A DNA stretch of 40,252 bases, taken from assembly GCA_012517995.1 (NCBI GenBank), contig JAAYTS010000068.1, positions 1 to 40,252 of the forward strand. The letters run 5' to 3'. Source of the DNA: Clostridium sp. GTDB lineage: Bacteria > Bacillota > Clostridia > Acetivibrionales > Acetivibrionaceae. The position numbers were made by a program, and so were the translations under genes. Every line of letters starts with the position of its first letter. Within the stretch, counting starts at the first letter, position 1. The notes beneath the pieces were generated by a model. That model saw only the letters and a program-made list of their open reading frames with translations, was not told where the DNA came from and did not search any database. Shown here in pieces: positions 8,524-17,662 of the stretch.

Positions 8524-8940
8524 TTAATATCCCATGATGGCAATACCGTTATAATGGGAAATAATGAGAAATTCTGCCAAAGCCTTAGGTAAACCGGTAA
8601 CATATAAATTAGTACTCCTAACTTTATCTTTCGCACCTTTTTCTTTTTCATCACACTGGGTATCCCCGCCCTCTATAGTAATTTCTTCTAAGCCTTCTTC
8701 TGTGCCACTACCCAAACCTGGCTTAGATGTATTAAGAGGAATGTTTTTAAGTGCCGATGCCAACACCAGAACTATTAAAACCACCAGTGCAGGTGCCATA
8801 AATTGCTTAAATACAGATCCTAAAACATAAAAAGCCTTTGCAAAATCATAGCCATGTTTATTTTTACTGTATCTCTCTTTATCTATTTTCTCAGCTATCT
8901 TTTCTGATAAATCTTTTTTAAGCTCTATATTATTTTTCAC
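8524..8940 (-). CDS. Hypothetical single-pass membrane protein, start uncertain
   Basis: I do not recognise this protein. It has a charged N-terminal segment (KKDLSEKIAEKIDKERYSK), one strong membrane segment (MAPALVVLIVLVLASAL, about 50-66), then a short Gly/Glu-rich acidic stretch and a polar C-terminus ending IMGY. The open frame can be extended to a GTG at 8956-8958, but that codon lies inside the clpX terminator stem. The GTG at 8938-8940 directly follows its T tract and also lacks a good ribosome binding site. An internal ATG (MAPALVV) is a third possibility. It lies between clpX and lonB on the same strand. It could be a membrane adaptor of the neighbouring proteases, but nothing in the sequence shows this. 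Confidence 0.55.
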   Translation of the reverse strand: MKNNIELKKDLSEKIAEKIDKERYSKNKHGYDFAKAFYVLGSVFKQFMAPALVVLIVLVLASALKNIPLNTSKPGLGSGTEEGLEEITIEGGDTQCDEKEKGAKDKVRSTNLYVTGLPKALAEFLIISHYNGIAIMGY

Positions 8941-8979
8941 AAAAAATAATACCGCCACTTTTAAAAGTAACGGTATTAT
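8941..8979 (-). terminator. Rho-independent terminator of clpX
   Basis: The perfect arms ATAATACCG (8946-8954) and CGGTATTAT (8971-8979) enclose a nearly self-complementary core (ACTTTTAAAAGT with two G-T pairs), giving a hairpin of about 17 pairs. Read on the minus strand it is followed by six T. It separates clpX from the membrane protein/lonB unit. Confidence 0.9.
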
Positions 8980-9002
8980 AAAAATCTATAATTTTCAGTT
9001 CT

Positions 9003-10292
9003 CTAAGAAGCTGATTCTTTTTTAACTCTGGATTTTTTATTTGTTGAACGTTTCTTTTTATTTTCATTTATTATTAATTGAGGAGATTCTTTTTTTTCTA
9101 CACACTCCTTATTAATAATGCATTTTTCCACATCGTCCCTTGAAGGTATATCATACATTACATCCAGCATAATTTCTTCTAAAATAGCCCTTAGTCCTCT
9201 TGCGCCTGTATTTCTGGCAATAGCCTTATCTGCAATAGCCTCTAGGGCATCATCTTCAAACTCCAGCTCTACATCGTCCATATCGAAAAGTTTCTGATAC
9301 TGTTTCACAAGTGAATTTTTTGGCTCTTTTAATATCTTAACAAGAGCGTCCCTGTCAAGGGAATGTAATGAAACAAGTATTGGAAGTCTTCCAACAAATT
9401 CAGGGATGAGTCCATACTTTAAAAGGTCTTGTGGAAGGATTTCTTTTAATATCTCACCCACATCGTCTTTTTTACGGCTTTCAATTTTAGCTCCAAAGCC
9501 TAAAGACTTTTGACCTATTCTATTTTCTATTATCTTTTCAATCCCGTCAAAGGCACCTCCACAAATAAACAATATATTTGTAGTGTCAATTTGTATAAAC
9601 TCCTGATGGGGATGCTTTCTTCCACCTTGTGGAGGAACAGAAGCAATAGTTCCTTCAAGAATTTTAAGCAGTGCCTGCTGAACCCCTTCCCCACTTACAT
9701 CTCTTGTTATAGAAGGATTTTCTGATTTTCTTGCAATTTTATCAATTTCATCGATATATATTATTCCCTTTTCTGCTCTTTCAATATCATAGTCAGCTGC
9801 CTGTATAATCTTTAAAAGAATATTTTCAACGTCCTCACCAACATAACCTGCTTCGGTAAGTGATGTTGCATCAGCTATAGCAAAGGGAACATTTAGAATT
9901 CTTGCCAATGTCTGTGCCAAAAGAGTTTTTCCTGAACCTGTAGGTCCTAACATAACAATGTTACTTTTTTGAAGTTCTACATCAGAAGCCTTTACTTCTA
10001 CATTAATTCTCTTGTAATGATTGTAAACAGCAACAGCCAAGGATTTTTTTGCAGCTTCCTGACCAATTACATACTGATCTAATATTTCTTTTATCTCAGC
10101 TGGCTTTGGTATATCATTAAGCTCTGCATCAACTCTTGCATCTTCAAACTCTTCTTCAATTATTTCAGAACAAAGCTCTATACACTCATCACATATATAT
10201 ACCCCTGGGCCTGCTACCAATCTCTTTACTTGTTCCTGGGTCTTACCGCAGAAGGAGCACTTTAGCTGTTTCTTTTCATCATATCTTGACAC
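9003..10292 (-). CDS. clpX: ATP-dependent Clp protease ATP-binding subunit ClpX
   Basis: ClpX is the hexameric AAA+ unfoldase that feeds substrates to ClpP. The 429 residues show a C4 zinc-binding domain (Cys12, Cys15, Cys34, Cys37), Walker A GPTGSGKT (116-123), Walker [11 protein letters not shown], the [10 protein letters not shown] (IGF-type) ClpP-docking loop region, and sensor 2 in NTGARGLR. The C-terminal extension is Lys/Glu-rich ([15 protein letters not shown]) and probably disordered. The start is GTG at 10290-10292 with GAGGTGG upstream, 13 bp after the clpP stop, so clpP and clpX form an operon with tig. Confidence 0.97.
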   Translation of the reverse strand: MSRYDEKKQLKCSFCGKTQEQVKRLVAGPGVYICDECIELCSEIIEEEFEDARVDAELNDIPKPAEIKEILDQYVIGQEAAKKSLAVAVYNHYKRINVEVKASDVELQKSNIVMLGPTGSGKTLLAQTLARILNVPFAIADATSLTEAGYVGEDVENILLKIIQAADYDIERAEKGIIYIDEIDKIARKSENPSITRDVSGEGVQQALLKILEGTIASVPPQGGRKHPHQEFIQIDTTNILFICGGAFDGIEKIIENRIGQKSLGFGAKIESRKKDDVGEILKEILPQDLLKYGLIPEFVGRLPILVSLHSLDRDALVKILKEPKNSLVKQYQKLFDMDDVELEFEDDALEAIADKAIARNTGARGLRAILEEIMLDVMYDIPSRDDVEKCIINKECVEKKESPQLIINENKKKRSTNKKSRVKKESAS

Positions 10293-10305
10293 ATTACCAC
10301 CTCAT

Positions 10306-10890
10306 TCATTTTCTTCTTTCCATAACTTCATCTACTATACCGTAAATTTTTGCCTCTTCTGCCGTCATAAAGAAATCTCTTTCAACATCCTTTTCAATTC
10401 TCTCAATAGGCTGACCTGTCTTTTCACTTAAAATTTTGTTAAGCTTGTCTTTAATTCTAATTATCCACTCTGCATGAATTTTAATATCTGTTGCTTGACC
10501 TCTTGCACCACCTAATGGCTGATGAATCATTATTTCACTATTAGGTAATGCGTATCTTTTGCCCTTAGCCCCAGCTGCAAGTAAGAAAGCTCCCATACTC
10601 GCTGCTAGGCCGACACAAATAGTTGATACATCAGGTTTTACATACTGCATAGTGTCATATATTGCAAATCCTGCAGTAACTGAACCTCCTGGACTGTTTA
10701 TATATAATTGTATATCTTTATCAGGATCTTCAGCTTCCAAAAAAAGCATTTGTGCCACTACTAAACTGGCTGTTACATCGTTTATTTCTTCACTCAAAAC
10801 TATTATCCTGTCTTTTAATAGTCTTGAAAAAATATCATAGGAACGTTCTCCACGATTTGTCTGTTCTACAACTACTGGCACTAAACTCAT
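10306..10890 (-). CDS. clpP: ATP-dependent Clp protease proteolytic subunit ClpP
   Basis: The serine peptidase ring of ClpXP. From the ATG at 10888-10890 the protein is 194 residues, the usual length, with the catalytic triad Ser98 (LAASMGAF), His123 (MIHQPLGG) and Asp172 (ERDFFM). The N-terminus [19 protein letters not shown] is the conserved mature start, and GGGAGG precedes the ATG by about 8 bases. The longer frame (19 extra codons) has no support. It lies between tig and clpX; this tig-clpP-clpX order is widespread. Confidence 0.97.
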   Translation of the reverse strand: MSLVPVVVEQTNRGERSYDIFSRLLKDRIIVLSEEINDVTASLVVAQMLFLEAEDPDKDIQLYINSPGGSVTAGFAIYDTMQYVKPDVSTICVGLAASMGAFLLAAGAKGKRYALPNSEIMIHQPLGGARGQATDIKIHAEWIIRIKDKLNKILSEKTGQPIERIEKDVERDFFMTAEEAKIYGIVDEVMERRK

Positions 10891-10959
10891 TGTTATACCT
10901 CCCTGATTTTCAATCAATGTTATATATTTCTTTCCCAAATACACCATACTTAAACGTTA

Positions 10960-12249
10960 TCATTTCATTTTTGCATTTTCCATTAATAAATCTATAGTTT
11001 TTCTAGTAATTATTGTACTCTTTATATATTCTATATCGTCATCTCTTAAAAGTTTCATAAATTCTTCTTCATCCTTTTGATAATTTTCTAAAAGTTTTTT
11101 TATTTCCTCTTTAAACTCTTCGTCAGATACCTGGATATTTTCTTCCTTACTTATTTTTTCCAACACAAGTTGAGTTTTAACTTCCTTTTCTGCCATTTCC
11201 CTGCCTTGCTCTTTAAATGTATCAATATCCATCTGTCCCATTTGTAAATATTGCTCTAAACTAAAACCTTGATATCTTAAATTCATATCTAAATCACGCA
11301 TATTAGCATCTAGCTGTTTATCTACCATAATCTTAGGTATTTCATCAACTGTAGCATTATCAACTATTTTTTCTACAAGCTTGTTTGTAAGTTCATGTTT
11401 TGCCTTTTGTTCCGCAGACTCTGTAAGCTTTTTTCTCACATCTTCTTTATATTCTTCTAAAGTATCAAATTCACTTATATCCTTTACAAATTCATCATCT
11501 ATCACAGGCATTTCTTTCTTCTTAACATCGTTTACTATTACTTTAAATACAGCATCTTTTCCTGCTAATTCTTCACTATGGTAATCTTCCGGGAATGTAA
11601 CTTTTACTTCAATATCATCCCCTGGTCTTCCACCTATAAGCTGTTCTTCAAATCCTTTAATAAACCTTCCGGAGCCGATTTCTAACGAAAAATCATCTCC
11701 CTTTCCACCTTCAAAAGGTTCTCCGTCAATAAAACCTTCAAAGTCTATCTCTGCAATATCCCCTTCTTGTATTCCTCTGTCTTCAACAGTTATTATTCTG
11801 GCATTTTTCTCAGCTGCCTCTTGAATTTTCTTTTCCACATCTTCATCGGTGATATTTACGTTTATTTTTTCTATTTCAACACCTTTATATTCTCCCAATT
11901 CAACCTCAGGCTTAACAGTTACACTTGCTGTAAATATTAAGTTTTCACCTTTTCCTATCTGCTTTATATCTAATTCTGGCTTGTCAACAGGAAATATACC
12001 CGTTTCCATTAGTGCATTTTCATAAGCTTTTGGTAAAACTTCGTTTAATGCATCTTCATAGAGCACTTCTGTTCCATAGTATCTTTCTACAATATTTCTA
12101 GGTGCTTTTCCCTTCCTGAATCCAGGTATATTAAATTTTTTAGCATTCTTTCTAAATGATTTCTCTAACCCTTCTTCAAATACCTCTGCATCAACTTCAA
12201 TTTCTAACTCCACAATATTTTTTTCTTTTTTCTCCAACTTCACATTCAT
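10960..12249 (-). CDS. tig: Trigger factor (ribosome-associated chaperone, peptidyl-prolyl isomerase)
   Basis: A 429-residue trigger factor. The ribosome-binding tail domain carries the signature GFRKGKAPRNIVERYYG near residues 45-61. The FKBP-like domain (about 150-240) contains GDIAEIDFEGFIDGEPFEGGKGDDFSLEIGSG, and a helical C-terminal domain follows. It binds L23 at the exit tunnel and shields nascent chains. The ATG is preceded by GGGAGGAAG. It is the first gene of tig-clpP-clpX and has a good promoter about 120 bp upstream. No unusual features. Confidence 0.97.
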   Translation of the reverse strand: MNVKLEKKEKNIVELEIEVDAEVFEEGLEKSFRKNAKKFNIPGFRKGKAPRNIVERYYGTEVLYEDALNEVLPKAYENALMETGIFPVDKPELDIKQIGKGENLIFTASVTVKPEVELGEYKGVEIEKINVNITDEDVEKKIQEAAEKNARIITVEDRGIQEGDIAEIDFEGFIDGEPFEGGKGDDFSLEIGSGRFIKGFEEQLIGGRPGDDIEVKVTFPEDYHSEELAGKDAVFKVIVNDVKKKEMPVIDDEFVKDISEFDTLEEYKEDVRKKLTESAEQKAKHELTNKLVEKIVDNATVDEIPKIMVDKQLDANMRDLDMNLRYQGFSLEQYLQMGQMDIDTFKEQGREMAEKEVKTQLVLEKISKEENIQVSDEEFKEEIKKLLENYQKDEEEFMKLLRDDDIEYIKSTIITRKTIDLLMENAKMK

Positions 12250-12368
12250 TTAAAAAACTTCCTCCCATTACTTGGTTTTATTGGTTTTATTAGTATGTAA
12301 AAAACTATTTATTTAAATTTTAAATATAATTCTATATATTTAAAAATGGACATCAAATTAACCATTAC

Positions 12369-12398
12369 ATTATAACATAATATGTTTTAAAAATACAA
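12369..12398 (-). promoter_or_regulatory. Sigma-A-type promoter of tig-clpP-clpX
   Basis: On the minus strand: TTGTAT (complement of 12393-12398), an 18-nt spacer ending in TGT, and TATAAT (complement of 12369-12374), forming an extended -10. The predicted start gives a leader of roughly 110 nt before the tig ATG. Confidence 0.65.
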
Positions 12399-12440
12399 TA
12401 GTACGAAAATCTAAGTAAAATAATCTGTATTCCTTACATT

Positions 12441-13145
12441 TTAATATATATTAAAGGGCATAAAATTCAAATAGTCAGAAGATACAAGTTTAAAATCAAT
12501 CCCTTCAATTTCTCCTTCAACTGCATTATTAATACTACTCCCATGAAGGTGACCATATAAGCATTTTTTTACACCATATTCCCCCATTATTTCCACAAAT
12601 TCCGATGGTTCCTTTAAAGAATTAAAAGGGGGATAATGCATCATAACTATAATTTCTTCTTTTTCGCTGCAAGTCTTTGCATTACTTAAGGATAATTTTA
12701 GCCTGTTTAATTCTCTTTCATATATTTTTTTGTCCTCCTGGCTAAAACCATCATCTCCGGGACATTTCCACCCTCTTGTACCGCACACAACAAAGCCTTG
12801 TATATTATAACTGTTATTATGTATAAATTCAATGGTTTTAAAGTTATTTTTTTCTAAAAAAATATTTAGCTTGCTCATTGTTGTCCACCAGTAGTCATGA
12901 TTGCCTTTTGAAATAATTTTTCTTCCAGGAAGTTTTTCAATAAACTGAAAATCTTTTATTGCCTGTTCTAAATAAGTAGCCCAGGAAATATCCCCTGGAA
13001 TAAGAACATAATCATCTTTTTTAACGGTTTTTTCCCAGTTTTCTTTAAGTTTATCCATATAATTTACCCATCTATCACCAAAAATATCCATGGGTTTATC
13101 TATGCCATATGAAAGATGTAAATCAGAAATCCCATATACAGCCAT
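12441..13145 (-). CDS. Calcineurin-like metallophosphoesterase
   Basis: A 234-residue cytoplasmic metallophosphoesterase. The dinuclear metal site motifs are in order: GISDLHLSY (DxH), IPGDISWA (GD), KGNHDYWW (GNHD), MMHYPPF and YGHLHGSS (GHxH). The sequence type corresponds to the predicted phosphohydrolases of COG1768, whose physiological substrate is not established as far as I know. It has AGGAG about 10 bases before the ATG, lies 13 bp downstream of uvrC and is probably co-transcribed with it; a link to DNA repair is only positional. Confidence 0.85.
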   Translation of the reverse strand: MAVYGISDLHLSYGIDKPMDIFGDRWVNYMDKLKENWEKTVKKDDYVLIPGDISWATYLEQAIKDFQFIEKLPGRKIISKGNHDYWWTTMSKLNIFLEKNNFKTIEFIHNNSYNIQGFVVCGTRGWKCPGDDGFSQEDKKIYERELNRLKLSLSNAKTCSEKEEIIVMMHYPPFNSLKEPSEFVEIMGEYGVKKCLYGHLHGSSINNAVEGEIEGIDFKLVSSDYLNFMPFNIY

Positions 13146-13158
13146 TTTAATTTAACTC

Positions 13159-15006
13159 CTATTGCTTAAAATATTCATATATGTTATTAGCCAATTCTTT
13201 ACTGATTCCTTTAACTTCAGAAAGCTGGCTTACACTTGCAGACCTTATTTTTTTTACAGACCCAAAATGTCTTATTAAAGCCTGTTTTCTTTTTTGTCCT
13301 ATTCCTTCTATATTGTCTAATACAGAACCTGAATATCTTTTTTTTCTAAGTTTTTTATTATATTCTAATGCAAATCTATGGGCTTCATCCTGTATAGATG
13401 TTATAAATCTTAAAAGCAAAAAATCCTGAGACAAGTCAAATTCAAAATCTTTCCCAACCAGTCCTCTTGTTCTGTGTTTTTTATCCTTTACCATCCCTAT
13501 TACAGGTATGTTTTCAATTTCAAGCTCTTTTAAAACATCATATACCAAATTCACATGTCCTATGCCTCCATCTACCATTATTATATCTGGAAGCTTTCCA
13601 AAACCTTTTTCTTCTTTACCCTCTTCTTTATGTTTTCTTGCACGCGTAAATCTTCTATATATTACTTCCTGCATACTTGCATAGTCATTCTGGCTTTCAA
13701 TGGATTTTATCTTAAACCTTCTGTACTCACTTTTAGAGGGCAATCCATTTTCAAAAACCACCATAGATGCAACAATTTCAGAAGAACCTGTGTTGGATAT
13801 ATCATAAGCTTCTATCCTTTTTGGATGGTTTTTAAAATTTAAAACAGCTGTTATTTTCTCAAGCCCCTCTTTTGCAACTTTTTTTTCATTTTTTACCCGT
13901 TCTTTAAAACTCTCAAGACAAATAACCGCATTTTCTGATACCATTTCAATAAGTCTTAGCTTTTCTCCTCTTTTTGGCACCTTTATATAAACTTTAGATG
14001 TTCTCTTTTCTAAAAGCCACTTTTCTATAACATCCCTCTCATCAATATCCACCTGTATAACAATTTCCTTTGGAATATATTCTGTATTACTGTAAAACTG
14101 TTTTACAAATGAAGTCATCAGTTCAGCATCAGTTAAATGGTTTATTCCCTCAAAAATAAAATGCTTCCTTCCTGTAATCTTTCCTTTTCTTATGAAAAAA
14201 ATCTGTATACAGGAATCTGTTTGATCCCTTGCAAAGGCAATAACATCCCTATTCTCCATATCAGCACTGACAATCTTCTGTCTTTGTGCTATATGCCTCA
14301 AACTAATTATTTTGTCCCTTAATTTGGCTGCCTTTTCAAATTCCATGTTTTGAGAGGCTATATCCATTTCCTTTTCAAGCTTTTCAATTATATACTGTTG
14401 ATTTCCATCAAGAAATTTTACAATATCCAATATAATTTCCCTGTATTCTTCTTTGCTTACATTTCCCTGACATGGACCTAGGCATTGATGTATATGATAA
14501 TTTAAACAGGGTCTGTCTTTCCCCTTGTTGTTTTTAAATACTTTATTGCAAGATTTTATTGGAAAAAGCTTTTTTATAATATCAACAGTTTCTTTCACAG
14601 CCACAGCACTTGTAAATGGTCCAAAATATTTAGCCCCGTCCTTTTCTATTTTTCTGGTTATAACAACCCGTGGGAATTCTTCTTTCATTGTTATTTTTAT
14701 AAATGGGTAATTTTTGTCATCCTTTAGCATAATATTGAATTTAGGCTTATGCTTTTTTATAAGGTTGCACTCAAGTATTAATGCTTCAATTTCTGTATCA
14801 GTTACTATATACTCAAACTCATGAATTTGTGAAATCATTGCCTGGACTTTGGCATTTTGATTAGAATAGGAATTAAAGTACTGACGAACTCTGTTTTTTA
14901 AAACAACAGCCTTTCCAATGTAAATAATTTCACCATCTTTGTTTTTCATAATGTATACGCCAGGTTTTTCAGGCAATTTTTTTAATTCTTCTGCTATATC
15001 AAACAT
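13159..15006 (-). CDS. uvrC: Excinuclease ABC subunit C
   Basis: UvrC makes the dual incisions of nucleotide excision repair in the UvrABC system. The N-terminal GIY-YIG nuclease is seen as GVYIMKNKDGEIIYIGKA. It is followed by a Cys cluster (SCNK ... RPCLNYHIHQCLGPC), a UVR motif (MEFEKAAKLRDKI), the RNase H-like domain (IEAYDISNTGSSEIVASMVVF; DGGIGHV) and C-terminal helix-hairpin-helix repeats (LDNIEGIGQKRKQALIRHFG and SEVKGISKELANNIYEYF). The ATG at 15004-15006 is preferred over the GTG three codons upstream because AGGGTG then sits 8 bases away. The resulting 615 residues is normal. It lies 36 bp downstream of the enzyme I-like gene. Confidence 0.97.
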   Translation of the reverse strand: MFDIAEELKKLPEKPGVYIMKNKDGEIIYIGKAVVLKNRVRQYFNSYSNQNAKVQAMISQIHEFEYIVTDTEIEALILECNLIKKHKPKFNIMLKDDKNYPFIKITMKEEFPRVVITRKIEKDGAKYFGPFTSAVAVKETVDIIKKLFPIKSCNKVFKNNKGKDRPCLNYHIHQCLGPCQGNVSKEEYREIILDIVKFLDGNQQYIIEKLEKEMDIASQNMEFEKAAKLRDKIISLRHIAQRQKIVSADMENRDVIAFARDQTDSCIQIFFIRKGKITGRKHFIFEGINHLTDAELMTSFVKQFYSNTEYIPKEIVIQVDIDERDVIEKWLLEKRTSKVYIKVPKRGEKLRLIEMVSENAVICLESFKERVKNEKKVAKEGLEKITAVLNFKNHPKRIEAYDISNTGSSEIVASMVVFENGLPSKSEYRRFKIKSIESQNDYASMQEVIYRRFTRARKHKEEGKEEKGFGKLPDIIMVDGGIGHVNLVYDVLKELEIENIPVIGMVKDKKHRTRGLVGKDFEFDLSQDFLLLRFITSIQDEAHRFALEYNKKLRKKRYSGSVLDNIEGIGQKRKQALIRHFGSVKKIRSASVSQLSEVKGISKELANNIYEYFKQ

Positions 15007-15042
15007 TTCTTTCACACCCTATTTTTATAAAGCCTGCAATAT

Positions 15043-16782
15043 CTATCCTTTAAACTGATTAACCCATTTTGATAACATGTCTTTAACAAATTCAATTGAT
15101 TTGGCCTCTACAGCTTTGTTTGCTATTTCCTGTGCCTCTTTAAATCTTATACTCCTTATAAAGTTGCTGACACTTAAAGAAAAAACAGGATTCATACTAA
15201 GTTCTTGTACTCCCATTCCTACAAGTATAGCCACAGCTTCAATATCACTGGCCATTTCCCCGCAAACACTTACTCTTTTATTATTTATTATAGCTTTATT
15301 TATACAATACTGCACTGTTTTGAGAAATTCCGGCTCTAAATAGGATCTTTTCTCTAAAGGTGAGCATTTTCTGTTAAACTTGCAAATTTGATGCAATAAA
15401 TCATTGGTGCCTATACTTATAAAGTCCACTTCTTTTAGTATTTCATCTATATTTTCCACGGAAAGTGCAGTCTCTATCATAGTACCTATACTAATTTTTT
15501 TTGCTGTATAAAAGGACTCTTTATGTAGTTTATCAGAAGCTTCTGATATTATTTTTTTTGCATCCTGTAACTCCTTAGCTGTACTTACCATGGGAAAGGA
15601 TATTTTTATATTTCCCTTTTCCGCTGCTTTTAAAATGCATTTTATTTGTGTCATAAATTCTTCTTTTTGCTCAAGAGACCTTTTAATTCCCCTAGAGCTC
15701 CTCTCTAAGGACTCTGAATTTATTCCAAAAGAATCAGGCAGTTTATCCCCTCCAATGTCAGCAGTTCTTATTACAACTGGTTTTCCTGACATGCTTTTTG
15801 CAATTTTTGAATATATGAGATATTGCCTTTTTTCATCAGGTGTTTTTTTGTAGTTAAGATAAAGGGATTCCGTCCTTACAAGCCCAATCCCTGCCATATT
15901 TAAAGTCTTTGCAATGTTAAAATCTTTTATATTGCTAATATTAGCTAAAATGGTTACTGAATGTCCATCCATTGTTATAACAGGTTTTTGATTTTGTTTT
16001 TTATTGTCAATAATTTTATATTCATTAATTTGTCTTTTATAATTTTTAATGGTCAAACTTGAAGGATTTACAATTGCCAAATTAGATACGCAATCAACGA
16101 TAGCGGTACTGCCTTGGTGTTTTGAAATCTCTTCAAATTCAATTTCTCCCAAAAGAGGAACACCACCACTTCTTAAAATAATTGAACTGTGGGAAAAAAA
16201 ACCTGCTCCTTCCTGAGCTAAAACCCCTTGAACAGATTTTTTACACAGTATTGTGGCGATTGTAGGGGTAAGTTCTTTTACAGCAGCAATATTTTTGTCG
16301 TTAATTTTGTCTAAATCAGTCCTGCTTTCACCATATATATTTTTTATAATTCTTTTTCTGATATCTTTTAAATCGTATATTCGCTGTTTCATATACTCAT
16401 TATTACTTTGTAAAATTTCATCGATATATTTTTGAATACATATATATATTGCATTTGAAGCAAAAATCTTTTTTGTCCGTATTGTATTTATTATTTCTTC
16501 GAAAAAACTTTTGTCATCTAAAACTTCTTTATAAAAGTCAAATATCCGGTTTTCCTCTTCACTAAGTATTCCTCTAAACCCATCTTTTAAATCATAAATT
16601 TCTATAAAGGTTTTACAAATAGCAACTTCTAATAAAGTAATTTGATTATCAATTTCTGATTCTTGTATATTTCCATCATCTATTTGGGTTTCTGTATCCT
16701 TTATTATAAATAGTTCTCCTATGGCAACACCGGATGAAACAGCCTTTCCTTTAAAAGTTTTTTCTATCATGCTGCTACACAC
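15043..16782 (-). CDS. Enzyme I-like PEP-protein phosphotransferase (divergent)
   Basis: A 579-residue homologue of PTS enzyme I (PtsI). Visible: N-terminal KGKAVSSGVAIGELFII; a phosphohistidine loop read as EGAGFFSHSSIILRSGGVP (His198; family norm is GGRTSHxAIxARxxxIP); the linker GIGLVRTESLYL; and a PEP-binding barrel with VIRTADIGGDK, SRGIKRSLE, FPMVSTAKEL, GTMIETALSV, FISIGTNDL and VSVCGEMASD (catalytic Cys). The catalytic His and Cys are kept, but the loop around the His is divergent. GTG at 16780-16782 overlaps the HPr stop by 8 bp; an ATG four codons inside (16768-16770) is the alternative, neither with a strong ribosome binding site. No sugar-specific EII gene is nearby, so a regulatory rather than transport role is likely (inference). 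Confidence 0.88.
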   Translation of the reverse strand: MCSSMIEKTFKGKAVSSGVAIGELFIIKDTETQIDDGNIQESEIDNQITLLEVAICKTFIEIYDLKDGFRGILSEEENRIFDFYKEVLDDKSFFEEIINTIRTKKIFASNAIYICIQKYIDEILQSNNEYMKQRIYDLKDIRKRIIKNIYGESRTDLDKINDKNIAAVKELTPTIATILCKKSVQGVLAQEGAGFFSHSSIILRSGGVPLLGEIEFEEISKHQGSTAIVDCVSNLAIVNPSSLTIKNYKRQINEYKIIDNKKQNQKPVITMDGHSVTILANISNIKDFNIAKTLNMAGIGLVRTESLYLNYKKTPDEKRQYLIYSKIAKSMSGKPVVIRTADIGGDKLPDSFGINSESLERSSRGIKRSLEQKEEFMTQIKCILKAAEKGNIKISFPMVSTAKELQDAKKIISEASDKLHKESFYTAKKISIGTMIETALSVENIDEILKEVDFISIGTNDLLHQICKFNRKCSPLEKRSYLEPEFLKTVQYCINKAIINNKRVSVCGEMASDIEAVAILVGMGVQELSMNPVFSLSVSNFIRSIRFKEAQEIANKAVEAKSIEFVKDMLSKWVNQFKG

Positions 16783-17044
16783 TTTCTTCTAAATCTGAAG
16801 TGAGAAAATCTTTTAAATCATTTAATGCATCCTCTTCGTCTTCCCCTTCTATAATAATGGTAATATTGTTACCTTTAGAAACAGCCAATGATAAAATACC
16901 CAATAAGCTTTTTCCATTAGCCTTTCTTTCATCTTTTTCTATCCATACATTTGATTTATAATTTGATGCCTTTTGAATAAATAATGCAGCTTGTTTGGAT
17001 TCTAGACCATTTTCCTTGTTAACTTTTATTGCTTCTTTAATCAT
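16775..17044 (-). CDS. HPr/Crh-like protein with Glu at the active-site His position
   Basis: An 89-residue HPr-fold protein. The region that in HPr reads GLHARPAA is GLESKQAA here, putting Glu at residue 15 in place of the phosphorylated His, with Lys17 and Gln18 in place of Arg and Pro. The regulatory site is intact: NGKSLLGILSLA with Ser46. This is the pattern of Bacillus Crh, which has Gln15 and Ser46 and acts as a CcpA co-repressor after phosphorylation by HPr kinase. The protein therefore cannot relay phosphate from enzyme I by the usual route, although an enzyme I-like gene overlaps it downstream. The ATG at 17042-17044 follows AGGAGG at 11 bases. The gene is 48 bp downstream of the anti-sigma gene. 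Confidence 0.88.
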   Translation of the reverse strand: MIKEAIKVNKENGLESKQAALFIQKASNYKSNVWIEKDERKANGKSLLGILSLAVSKGNNITIIIEGEDEEDALNDLKDFLTSDLEESV

Positions 17045-17092
17045 TTATATGACATCCTCCTAATTGTTTTATCTAACATTTTATTTATACCA

Positions 17093-17662
17093 CTATTTTT
17101 GAAAAAGTTCTACTGTTTTGCTGTTTTTATTTTTAGGTTGATAGGCTTTTGATAAAAAGGCTAATACCCCCAAGCCAATTAAAATAAAGTACACTTCAGA
17201 AATATATATACATAAATAAATTAAAAGATTTTTAATTATATTAAGAAATACCGCTGATAATTCCAGAAAATTGTAAATTCCATAAGCATATTGTGAAGGC
17301 AAATTTATATAAAGCATAATACTTAAAATTTGTTCCTTAAATGCTGTACCAAGCAAAATAAACATTAATGTAAATATCATGCTGGTTGCAAAATAAAGTT
17401 TAAGCAATTTTTTCTCTTTTGACTTTTTCTTATAAATATCAATATGCCAGATTTGTTGCATTACTTCCCTTTCAAATGTTTCAGGGGGTTCTATTTCATT
17501 TTTTTCATTTAATACATCCAGTATTAAATTGTATTTTTCATATTCATCTTTGCATAAATCACAGCAGCTGACATGCTTCATCAATTGTTCCTGTTCTTTT
17601 TTACTTATATTTCCATCCAAATGCTTTGTAATTAAAATATTAAATGATTTGCAGCTATTCAC
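17093..17662 (-). CDS. Anti-sigma factor with N-terminal zinc-finger domain
   Basis: A 189-residue membrane-bound anti-sigma factor. The N-terminal half carries the zf-HC2 (ZAS) motif His30-x3-Cys34-x2-Cys37 and an upstream Cys4. Membrane segments are at about residues 87-107 and from about 130 to 170. Such proteins hold an ECF sigma factor at the membrane until a signal triggers release or proteolysis. Its start overlaps the stop of the sigma gene by 4 bp (ATGA), the standard translationally coupled arrangement, which identifies its partner. The extracytoplasmic part is short and gives no hint of the signal sensed. Confidence 0.85.
   Translation of the reverse strand: MNSCKSFNILITKHLDGNISKKEQEQLMKHVSCCDLCKDEYEKYNLILDVLNEKNEIEPPETFEREVMQQIWHIDIYKKKSKEKKLLKLYFATSMIFTLMFILLGTAFKEQILSIMLYINLPSQYAYGIYNFLELSAVFLNIIKNLLIYLCIYISEVYFILIGLGVLAFLSKAYQPKNKNSKTVELFQK

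Noticed and set aside
10891..10947. Longer ClpP N-terminus of 19 residues
   Set aside because: No ribosome binding site for the upstream start; GGGAGG and the conserved [10 protein letters not shown] start support the internal ATG.
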